A stretch of 64,000 nucleotides of DNA, from NCBI RefSeq assembly GCF_004341365.1, contig NZ_SLXH01000007.1:1-64000 (forward strand). Direction: 5' to 3'. Source of the DNA: Simplicispira metamorpha (GTDB taxonomy: Bacteria > Pseudomonadota > Gammaproteobacteria > Burkholderiales > Burkholderiaceae_C). A program made the translations under genes and the position numbers. Every line of letters starts with the position of its first letter. Within the stretch, counting starts at the first letter, position 1. Shown here one piece after another: positions 27,666 to 34,811 of this stretch. Under the pieces are notes generated by a model, which was given only the letters and a program-made list of their open reading frames with translations, did not search any database and was not told where the DNA came from.

Positions 27666-30020
27666 TCAGGGCGTGATCTGGATCTGGTCGAAATACACCG
27701 TGCGCCCGTTGGCGTGGTTGAGCTGGATGTTGATGCGTTTGAACAGCGCCGGTTGGCCCAGTTGCTCTCCGGAGAGCACCACGTTCGTCCATTGCTGGGC
27801 GGGCAGTGTCACCCGGGTGCCGGGGGCAGCGCTGGCCGCACCGTCTTGCGCCTGCACGCTGACGCGCAGCTCGGTGGCCTGGGCGGCATACGCCCAAAAA
27901 TCCAGGCGGGTGGCTGGCGTGGCCGCCATGCCGCTGGCATGGCGCAGCGACAGCCCACCCCACGGTTTGAAGTCCACACGGGCCGCATAACGCCCGACCT
28001 TGACGGTGGCAGTGTGGGCAAAGTCCGGCTGTGCGCCCCACGACCAGTCTTCCCAGTCGCTGGCCAAGGCATCGTCATACAGCACCAGGCCGGGGCCCGC
28101 ACTGGGCGGTGGTTGCTGCGCGGCCACTACCGGCAGTGTGCTGCGCGCCAGCAACTGGACGTAGGCCGCCTGGGTGTAGATGGCCGGCTCGGTCAGCTCC
28201 CAGGAATTTTCGGGCCAGCCCGTGTTCCAGTCTTTGTAGGCTTTTTGCAGCGGCTGGTTGTTGATGCCCGCCACGGTGCCGGTGTAGCTGCGGTGGGGGC
28301 CACCGCTGACGTAACCCGGCGGCGGGCCGCTGGGCGAGGTCTGGGCGTTGTCCCAGACCGTGCCGTGGTCGAACCAGGTGTGGTAAATCTCTTGCAACGA
28401 CTTTTCTGCGCCCGCGCCCGACATGTTGGACAACATCACCAGGCCCAGCGGGTTGGCACCGTGCAGCCAGTGCAGGTGCTGGTGGGCAATGGCACGGTAC
28501 TGCGCCGCGTTGTCGCTGTGGATACCAAAACCGGGAAAGTCCAGGTTCAGATTGCCCACGTTGGCGCGCACAGCGTTGTGCCCCCAGTGGTACTGGGCAT
28601 CAGGCACGTGGGCGCGGTAGAGGTCGGTGCCAGCCTGGTCGTCCTGGACAGACATGACGCTGTTCTGGCCCGCCTTCTGGGCGCGGATTGCCTGGGCCAC
28701 GCTGTCGCTGACACCGCCCATGCTGGCATAGCGCAGCAGCGCCACCTGCACGGGTTGGTTGTAAGGCCCCCACCAGGTGCTGCTGGTCGGGGCAATGCGG
28801 GTGTACTGGCTCTCCACAAAATCCCGGTAGGTGGATTTGCCCGTGGCTTCATAGAGGTAAATGGCGGCCAGCAGCGCGCTCTGGCGCTGTCCGGCAGCGT
28901 CCACATCGGCGTCGCCGGCTTTGATGTCGCCATCATCACAGGCGGTTTCGAAGGCCGAAAAATCGGCCGTGGTGTGCTGGGCACGCGCCCAGGCAGCCTC
29001 GGCGCGGGCGGTCAGGGCACTGCCATAGGCCCGTTGCGATGGCACGCTTTGGTACACCACCCCGGCAGCGGCAAACATGGCACTGCCCGCCAGCGTGGCG
29101 CTGGTGCATTCCGGCAGGTAGTAGCGCGCACGGGTGTCGGCACTGGGGGGCGAGGTGCCGTTGTGGTTGTCGGTGCCCACCTTGAGCAGCAACCCGTGGG
29201 TGCCGGTGGCGTCCTGCATGCGCTGGAGAAAATCCAGCTCCCAGCGCACTTCATCGAGCAGGTCGCTGACGCCATTGCCCGATTCAGGAATGCCGAAGTC
29301 GTCCCCAAACGCCTGCGGATGAAAGCGGTAGGCGTCCAGCAGTTGCAGCACGGCGCTTTGTGCCAGCGTGGTGTATTTGTTGGTGTCGCCCGCGTCCATC
29401 CAGCCGCCATGCAGGTCGCGGGCCGTGGCCGCGTCGTTTTTGGCCCAGCGGCTGCGGGCAAAGCGATCCTGGCCTGCACCGTCGTAGCTGCTGGCGTCTG
29501 TCCAGCGGGGATCGGCGTAGGGTGGCACCTTGGCGTGGCCCAGGCGCTGGTAAAAATAGGTGCGCATGGCGTGGCGCAGCACCGGGGCATATACCTGCTC
29601 GCTGATCTCGAAGCGCCCGGAACCCACCCGCTGAACCGGGTCGTAGAGGTAGTACGACCCACTGGCCTGCAACCCGGAAAAATCGAAGCTCCAGCCCCGG
29701 TCGCCCGACTGGGCGTGGGTGGCGCCGCCGTTCCAGAGCTGCACGGGGCCGCTGAACACCACCACATCATCTGCCCAGCGGCGCACCTGGTACGGCGCTG
29801 TGCCCGTGCCCGGCGGCAGGCGCTGGCTGGCATTGGCCCCCGCCTGCGGGTCTGCAATCACGGCCACTTTGCGCATGCCCGGCAGATAGCCGAACTGGTC
29901 CAGCTTGATGAAGGGCGAGAGCGTGACGGGCGCCGCCAGCGCTGCCCCCGAGAGAGCACACCAGCACGCTGCCAGGGTCAGTGAGGAGCCAAGGGCAGCG
30001 GGCATCTGGAAAGTGGGCAT
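27666..30020 (-). CDS. Secreted glycoside hydrolase family 9 (endoglucanase-like) with C-terminal carbohydrate-binding-like module
   Basis: A 784-aa secreted enzyme. The signal peptide is about residues 1-30. Residues 31-140 form the immunoglobulin-like cellulase N-domain (IKLDQFGYLPGMRKVAVIA). Residues 145-630 are the GH9 barrel: nucleophile-activating aspartates in GGWMDAGDTNKY (DAGD at 209-212), HWLHGANPLGLVML, and the acid E611 in WELTEPAIY. Residues 655-784 look like a beta-sandwich binding module (GLVLYDDALASDWEDWSWG onward). GH9 enzymes cut beta-1,4-glucans, so action on cellulose or similar polymers is likely but unproven. It follows the DnaJ-linked operon by 18 bases on the same strand, which is unusual company for a cellulase. 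Confidence 0.88.
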   Translation of the reverse strand: MPTFQMPAALGSSLTLAACWCALSGAALAAPVTLSPFIKLDQFGYLPGMRKVAVIADPQAGANASQRLPPGTGTAPYQVRRWADDVVVFSGPVQLWNGGATHAQSGDRGWSFDFSGLQASGSYYLYDPVQRVGSGRFEISEQVYAPVLRHAMRTYFYQRLGHAKVPPYADPRWTDASSYDGAGQDRFARSRWAKNDAATARDLHGGWMDAGDTNKYTTLAQSAVLQLLDAYRFHPQAFGDDFGIPESGNGVSDLLDEVRWELDFLQRMQDATGTHGLLLKVGTDNHNGTSPPSADTRARYYLPECTSATLAGSAMFAAAGVVYQSVPSQRAYGSALTARAEAAWARAQHTTADFSAFETACDDGDIKAGDADVDAAGQRQSALLAAIYLYEATGKSTYRDFVESQYTRIAPTSSTWWGPYNQPVQVALLRYASMGGVSDSVAQAIRAQKAGQNSVMSVQDDQAGTDLYRAHVPDAQYHWGHNAVRANVGNLNLDFPGFGIHSDNAAQYRAIAHQHLHWLHGANPLGLVMLSNMSGAGAEKSLQEIYHTWFDHGTVWDNAQTSPSGPPPGYVSGGPHRSYTGTVAGINNQPLQKAYKDWNTGWPENSWELTEPAIYTQAAYVQLLARSTLPVVAAQQPPPSAGPGLVLYDDALASDWEDWSWGAQPDFAHTATVKVGRYAARVDFKPWGGLSLRHASGMAATPATRLDFWAYAAQATELRVSVQAQDGAASAAPGTRVTLPAQQWTNVVLSGEQLGQPALFKRINIQLNHANGRTVYFDQIQITP

Positions 30021-30038
30021 ATCAAGGTACTCCGGCTG

Positions 30039-31328
30039 TCAACCCAGCACATGGCACTCCCGGCGCAGCAGGGCCAGGGCTTCCTGGCGCTGGCCGTAGT
30101 GGTCGCCGCACAGTGTCTGGCGCGACTCCTGCACAAAGTGTTGCCACAGGGTGCAGTAGGCCTCTTGGTGGGCAGCGGGCGCGTGCTGGCGGATGAAGGC
30201 TGTGGCCTGCTCAGGGTGCAGGCCGCGCTGCTGGATGGAGCGCAGCAAGGCCAGCACGGCCTTCTCGGTCAGCACGGTTTTGTCGGCAGGCACATAGCGC
30301 TTGGGCGCGCCCACCGCCAGGTACAAAAACAGCGTGAGCAGGGCGTGCTCATCGCGCTGGCCCTGGGTGACGCGCTGCCAAGTCTTGCTGCCGCTGCCCG
30401 GGGGCGTTGCAGTGCTGTGACCGTGGTGTTCCGCGTCATCCAGGCTGTGGTGGTAGTGGTCGATTTCGGCCAGCGGGTCTTCCAGCCAGAAGTAGTGGCC
30501 GCTGAAGGCCGGGGTGCGCAGCAGGGCGTGCAGATTCTGGCTGGCATCGCGCAGGCGCGGCAGGTCGGCCAGTACGCTGGCGCGCACGGGCGCTACGGCA
30601 TCGCGCAGTCCGGCGGGGAATTGCGCGGGCAAGGGCAGCGCCAGCGCCCCGGTGTGGGTGCGCAGCTTGCCCACCAAGGCGTCAAACGCCACCGTATCAG
30701 GCCACTCCTGCGCCTTGGGCGCCAGGCTGTGCAGCAGCAGGGCGGTGCGGATGACGGCCTCGGCATCGGTGCCTGCTTCTTCCAGGTCGTCGGCGCCCAG
30801 ACCGAAGCGCTCGGCCAGCCACAGCGCGGCCTCGATGGTGTGCTGCACGGGCAAACGCTGGGCCAGTTCGGCACGGTACTCCGCGTGGCTTTTGAGCGAC
30901 CACTTGGCCAGCTGCGGTATGTGCTCGTCCGTGAAGCCCTCGCGCTCGTGCATGCCGAAGTGGCTGTTTTGCGGCATGGCGATGAGCTTTTTCAACAGCT
31001 CCGAGCCGCCCTTGGAGCGCGACAGCAGGCTGTGGTCGCGCAGTGCCTGCGCCGCTGCGGCCAGGTCGCCGCCCGTGGTCTCTTGCAGGTACAGGCTGAC
31101 CAGATTGACGATGCGATCGCGGGCTTTTTCGAGTTCGGGGCGCAGGTGCTCGCTGCCAAAGTAGCGGGCAATCTGCACCATGCCCTTGGGTGCCTCGGTA
31201 TTGATGGCGCGCAGCTTGTCGGCGCCGATGATGCCGTGCTGGACGCCATAGGCCAGGGCTTTCTCAAACAGCGGTCGCGCGTCGTGCAGCGACAGCGCCG
31301 TGGCAGAAACCAAAGAGGGTGTGGACAT
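30039..31328 (-). CDS. Unrecognised 429-aa protein, last of the DnaJ-linked operon
   Basis: I do not recognise this protein. It has no signal peptide or membrane segment and is mostly helical. Visible stretches include PLFEKALAYGVQHGIIGADK near the start, HFGMHEREGFTDEHI in the middle, and HHSLDDAEHHGHS, a His/Asp-rich loop near residue 300 that could bind metal. The C-terminus carries RQHAPAAHQEAYCTLWQHFV. The start at 31328 gives MSTPSLVSATALSLHDARPL. It is 11 bases after the preceding gene, so co-transcribed and probably working with the other two unknowns. Confidence 0.7.
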   Translation of the reverse strand: MSTPSLVSATALSLHDARPLFEKALAYGVQHGIIGADKLRAINTEAPKGMVQIARYFGSEHLRPELEKARDRIVNLVSLYLQETTGGDLAAAAQALRDHSLLSRSKGGSELLKKLIAMPQNSHFGMHEREGFTDEHIPQLAKWSLKSHAEYRAELAQRLPVQHTIEAALWLAERFGLGADDLEEAGTDAEAVIRTALLLHSLAPKAQEWPDTVAFDALVGKLRTHTGALALPLPAQFPAGLRDAVAPVRASVLADLPRLRDASQNLHALLRTPAFSGHYFWLEDPLAEIDHYHHSLDDAEHHGHSTATPPGSGSKTWQRVTQGQRDEHALLTLFLYLAVGAPKRYVPADKTVLTEKAVLALLRSIQQRGLHPEQATAFIRQHAPAAHQEAYCTLWQHFVQESRQTLCGDHYGQRQEALALLRRECHVLG

Positions 31329-31339
31329 GGCGGCGCCCC

Positions 31340-32083
31340 TCAAATGGCCGATTCCTCGTCCGAATCGCGGGCGGCCGGTGTGGCCTTGCCGCGGTCGGTG
31401 TCGCTGGTCTCGACCTTGCCGTCATCTTCGGGCAGATCTTCTTCGTCCAGCCCCAGGTCATGGGCGCGGGCCTTGGCACGCAGCACCAGCAGCATTTCAA
31501 TGAACAGGTCGCGGCATTCGTAGCGCAGCAGCCAGGCCAGCTCCATCCAGTCGCTGTCGGCCACTTCTTCCTGCGTGATGTGTGCTCGCACGTGAGCCGA
31601 GGCGCGCAGCTCCTCGTCGCTGAGCATGGCGCCATCGTCCTCGAAGGTGTCAAAGTGGCCGGTGCGGGCAAAGGCCTCGATGCGGCTCCATTTTTCGGCA
31701 AAGTAGTTGGCCAGGGCTTCGCTGCCGCCTTCGATGTTGCCAATGGCCTCCAGAAACTCCAGCGGCTGGGCATCGCTGCGGAAGATGATGGCGTTGACCA
31801 TGCCGCGCAGGTGGCTGTGGGTGAGGTCTTTGTACTGTTTCTCCAGCACCAGGGCACGGGCAAACTGCTCGGGCGTGACCAGCAGGTTGACCACCGAGTT
31901 TTTCGAGTCGTCGTACTCGCGGATGACGGCCAGGATGTCTTTGGGCGGCAGCTGCTCCAGCACTTCCATCAGGGCGTGGTCGCCTTCGGTGTCGGCCAGC
32001 TCGGCCAGCGCGTATTCGGCGCCCACGATGTCGCCAGCGGCAATCAGGCTTTGGGTTTTGGTGATGAGGGCAAGGTGGCTCAT
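31340..32083 (-). CDS. Unrecognised 247-aa acidic protein in the DnaJ-linked operon
   Basis: No known family was recognised. The protein is cytoplasmic and acidic. Residues 1-200 are helical, with repeated short patterns such as LAELADTEGDHALMEVLEQL and AEKWSRIEAFARTGHFDTF; the tail (about 205-247) is rich in Asp/Glu (LGLDEEDLPEDDGKVETSD). The helical pairs suggest a repeat fold that binds other proteins, but this is inference. The ATG at 32083 is chosen over one ten codons upstream because MSHLALITKTQSLIAAGD begins the regular helices. It is separated by 13 bases from the upstream gene. Confidence 0.7.
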   Translation of the reverse strand: MSHLALITKTQSLIAAGDIVGAEYALAELADTEGDHALMEVLEQLPPKDILAVIREYDDSKNSVVNLLVTPEQFARALVLEKQYKDLTHSHLRGMVNAIIFRSDAQPLEFLEAIGNIEGGSEALANYFAEKWSRIEAFARTGHFDTFEDDGAMLSDEELRASAHVRAHITQEEVADSDWMELAWLLRYECRDLFIEMLLVLRAKARAHDLGLDEEDLPEDDGKVETSDTDRGKATPAARDSDEESAI

Positions 32084-32096
32084 GGGGCAGGTCTCT

Positions 32097-32654
32097 TTAG
32101 TCTTTGCGGTCAAAGCCTTGGTCGGCCAGCCAGTCGGCGCCCGCCTCTTCGCGGGTGTGGTCGTTTTGCGGGCCGGTGTCGTCGTCGGCGCTCAGCGGGG
32201 TGGCGTCGTCATCGCCATCTTCTTCAGGGGCATCGTCGGTTTCAGCGTGGTGCGCCTGGGCCATGCGCGGGTGGTGTTGCAGATATTCCAGGCCCGCGGC
32301 TACTGCCATGAAGCGGTTGCCGCCAGGCTCGCGCAGCACCACTTCAGCCAGGCTGTGCGCCCAGGGCTCCAGGGTGACGGCGCCACTGAGCGCAGCCCAG
32401 TCGGGGAAGGCATTGGGCTGCAAGCCCACCAGCTTGTCCAGCGCGGCAGGCGTGGTGAAACGAAAGCCCTGGTGGAACACCACAGCCACCATTTCGGGGC
32501 TCAGCTCGATCATCTGCGCCAGAAAACCGATTTCCTTGCGCTTGTCGGCCAGGCGTTTGCGCAGCACGTTTTTGCCCTCGGAGTCTTGGGTCAGGTCATC
32601 GAGTTCGGCCTGGTAAGCCGAGCGCAGGTTGCGGAAAAAAGGGGACAGGTTCAT
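32097..32654 (-). CDS. Unrecognised 185-aa protein with acidic tail in the DnaJ-linked operon
   Basis: Not recognised. The first 125 residues look globular (MNLSPFFRNLRSAYQAELDD, LRKRLADKRKEIGFLAQMIE, FTTPAALDKLVGLQPNAF), and the last 50 are strongly acidic (DDAPEEDGDDDATPLSADDD). Its ATG overlaps the stop of the DnaJ-domain gene, so translation is coupled to it. Two of the three unknown proteins in this operon share an acidic tail, a pattern seen in assembly or client-handling factors; a function is not claimed. Confidence 0.72.
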   Translation of the reverse strand: MNLSPFFRNLRSAYQAELDDLTQDSEGKNVLRKRLADKRKEIGFLAQMIELSPEMVAVVFHQGFRFTTPAALDKLVGLQPNAFPDWAALSGAVTLEPWAHSLAEVVLREPGGNRFMAVAAGLEYLQHHPRMAQAHHAETDDAPEEDGDDDATPLSADDDTGPQNDHTREEAGADWLADQGFDRKD

Positions 32655-32932
32655 GGCGGAAGAATGTTTTTGAAATAGGACTGCCAGATTTGCTGCGCTG
32701 TCTCCAGCGGATCGTCCAGCAGGTTGCGGCGGCGGTTGTCGTCGTAGGCCTGGCGCTGTACGGGGTCGGACAGCACCTCGTAGGCTTGCTGCGCGGCCCG
32801 AAAGCGCTCGGCGGCGTCGGCAGCGTCGTTTTTGTCGGGGTGGTGCAGCGAGGCCTTCTGGCGGAAGGCTTTTTTGATGTCTGCCAGCGACGCATCGCTG
32901 CCCAGACCGAGGGCGGCGTAGTGGTCTGTCAT
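32651..32932 (-). CDS. Short DnaJ (J-domain) protein
   Basis: A 93-aa protein that is essentially one J domain: YAALGLGSDASLADIKKAFR, then the HPD motif in HHPDKND (about residues 31-37), RFRAAQQAYEVLSDPVQRQA and a short C-terminal helix ending YFKNILPP. J domains stimulate DnaK/Hsp70 ATPase through HPD. No Gly/Phe or zinc-finger regions are present, so it should be a dedicated co-chaperone for a specific client, most plausibly one of the three co-encoded unknown proteins. It is the first gene of the operon, with repeat copy 7 in front of it. Confidence 0.92.
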   Translation of the reverse strand: MTDHYAALGLGSDASLADIKKAFRQKASLHHPDKNDAADAAERFRAAQQAYEVLSDPVQRQAYDDNRRRNLLDDPLETAQQIWQSYFKNILPP

Positions 32933-32947
32933 GGGATGGTGGAGTAT

Positions 32948-32997
32948 AAAAATGATAGCTTGCAGCGCTTTTGCAGCGGGCGCTGGAGCCCGAATTA
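32948..32997 (-). repeat. Dispersed palindromic repeat, copy 7, upstream of the DnaJ operon
   Basis: Minus strand: GGGCTCCAGCGCCCGCTGCA, then AAAAGCGCTGCAAGCTATCA. It occupies the gap between the Crp-like stop and the J-domain start, where the promoter would be expected. Confidence 0.75.
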
Positions 32998-33775
32998 TCC
33001 CGATATTTCGCGGTGGGGTGCAGCGCCCGTGTAGCGCCATGGAATTGGGTTGGCTGCGTGCGCTGGGTCGGGCCCGAGCAGGCGGTCGTACTCGCGCTTG
33101 ACCACGCCATAGCACTCGCAGGTGCGCAGTTCCAGCCCGGGGCGATCGAGCACCGTGATGTGGCCGCGCCGGTAGTGGATGAGCCCGGCCTTTTGCAGGC
33201 GCCCGGCCGCCTCGGTCACGCCTTCGCGGCGCACGCCCAGCATGTTGGCAATCAGCTCTTGCGTCATCACCAGCTCGTTGCTGGGCAGCCTGTCCAGGCT
33301 CAGCAGCAACCAGCGGCACAGCTGCTGGTCCAGGGAGTGGTGGCGGTTGCACACGGCCGTTTGCGACATCTGCGTGATCAGCGCCTGGGTGTAGCGCAGC
33401 AGCAGGTGCATGGCGGGGCCAGCGCGGTTGAACTCTTGCATCATCACTGGCGCGGGCAACCGGTAGCCCTCGCCAGCGCTTTGCACCACCGCACGGTTGG
33501 GGGTGGAATCGCCCCCCATGAACAACGAGATGCCGACGATGCCCTCATAGCCAACCACGGCGATTTCTGTGGAAGCGCCGTTCTCCATCACATAGAGCAA
33601 AGAGACGATGGACGTGGTGGGAAAGTACACATGGCGCAGCTTGGCCCCCGATTCGTACAGCACGGTTTCCAAGGGCATGGGGATGCGCTCCAACTGCGCC
33701 AGCCAGCGTTTCCAAATAGGGGGGGGGCAATGCCGCCAGCAGGCGATTGGTGCGCGGGTCAGAGGGAGGGGCCAT
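32995..33775 (-). pseudogene. Crp/Fnr-family regulator, out of frame at a C9 tract
   Basis: The start ATG at 33775 (GGAG seven bases upstream) reads MAPPSDPRTNRLLAALP and enters nine C (33719-33727 on the plus strand as G), after which the protein homologous to Crp/Fnr continues in another frame (PPIWKRWLAQLERIPMPLET). With eight C the frames join to give 259 aa: a cyclic-nucleotide-binding-like sensor (VLYESGAKLRHVYFPTTSIV) and a C-terminal winged helix (LVMTQELIANMLGVRREGVT). The cAMP contact residues of CRP are not evident, so the ligand is unknown. All else is intact, which suggests a phase-variable switch or a sequencing error rather than decay. It is divergent from the glucan synthase operon. 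Confidence 0.8.
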
Positions 33776-33993
33776 GCGAGTCTCCGGTGCAGTCGGCCCT
33801 GTGGAACCACGGGGACGGTGACCGTCGTCTGTGGCGAATCACCGCAATGAGTATAGGTGTGGCCTGCGCCGTTGTGTGCTGGCAATGTGACCTGGCGTAC
33901 AGACGGCCCGGGGCTGGGCACCTATCTTGCTGCGGTGGGGGGCCGTTGTCTCGGCTCGCCAATTCGTCGGTTTTGTATCCCGGAGAGGTTGCT

Positions 33994-34446
33994 ATGTACA
34001 CACTGTTTGAACACCCAAAACCCTGTCGGCGCGTGCCTGTGCCACAGGACGCCATCCTGGCCGGGAAAGCACCGGTTTATATGCCGCCCGCTGCCTTGGC
34101 GCAGTCTGCCTGGGCCCGCCCGGGGGTGGGCTATGCGCCTGCCCCAGTGCGTGTGCGGTGGGCCGATGGACTGGCCCGGGGTCGCCATGCGCAACTGGTC
34201 GCGGCATTGCAACCGCCAGCACAGTTCCAGGTGGCAGGCACCGCGCTGGCGCAAGTACCGGAGGCGATGGAGTCCGTACCGGCTGCGCCACCGGGTGCGC
34301 TGGACAGGCAGTGCATGGCAGCACTGGGCATCGTCTTTGAGGCAGGGATGTACGCCTATGGCGCTTTTCACTGTGACAGTCTGGCCGATGCAATTACCTA
34401 CGCTTACCTGCACCGCCACACCCCGAACGCGAGTGCTTCATGGTGA
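33994..34446 (+). CDS. Unrecognised 150-aa protein upstream of the glucan synthase
   Basis: An open frame with a good ribosome site (GGAGAGG eight bases before the ATG). I recognise no family. The N-terminus MYTLFEHPKPCRRVPVPQDA is polar, the middle is Ala/Pro-rich (PAQFQVAGTALAQVPEAMES), and the C-terminal 40 residues look more ordered (AALGIVFEAGMYAYGAFHCD then SLADAITYAYLHRH). There is no signal peptide. Position, strand and spacing put it first in a unit with the 68-aa gene and the glucan synthase. Confidence 0.6.
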   Translation: MYTLFEHPKPCRRVPVPQDAILAGKAPVYMPPAALAQSAWARPGVGYAPAPVRVRWADGLARGRHAQLVAALQPPAQFQVAGTALAQVPEAMESVPAAPPGALDRQCMAALGIVFEAGMYAYGAFHCDSLADAITYAYLHRHTPNASASW

Positions 34447-34591
34447 GCACAGGCACGGGCCTACGGTTGGTTACTGCCCGTACAGGCGTTCACCGACCCG
34501 GCACCTTGTCCGACAGGCGCCACAAGCAGCTGCTCCTAGCATCAAAGCAGTGCGCAATCCTGCCACCTTTGCCACAGCCCAAGGAGTTGCC

Positions 34592-34798
34592 ATGTCCATC
34601 CAGTCGCCGCCATCTTTGTCTGTAGTCAGTCCGGCGCAGTTGCCCGAGCACCTGCGCCAGTGTGTGCAGTCCGGAGGACTGCGGCACCGCATAGGGTGCG
34701 TTGCCGAAGTGCTCCACGGATTTTGGGGCCAACGGTTTGTCACCAGCATGGTGCTGGTAACCGTGCTGGGCTGGGTCAGCGCGGGGTGGCCGCTTTGA
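34592..34798 (+). CDS. Unrecognised 68-aa protein with C-terminal membrane segment
   Basis: A short gene with AAGGAG seven bases before its ATG. The protein is MSIQSPPSLSVVSPAQLPEH followed by an amphipathic stretch, and it ends in a hydrophobic helix (about residues 49-68, RFVTSMVLVTVLGWVSAGWP). It resembles a tail-anchored small membrane protein. Only 13 bases separate it from the GTG of the glucan synthase, so the two are probably translated from one message and may interact at the membrane. Confidence 0.6.
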   Translation: MSIQSPPSLSVVSPAQLPEHLRQCVQSGGLRHRIGCVAEVLHGFWGQRFVTSMVLVTVLGWVSAGWPL

Positions 34799-34811
34799 GC
34801 GCCATGCCAGC

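Noticed and set aside
33817-33843. GGTGA/TCACC inverted repeat in front of the glucan synthase unit as a Crp/Fnr site
   Set aside because: The spacing (17 bases) does not fit the Crp or Fnr consensus, so it was not called an operator.
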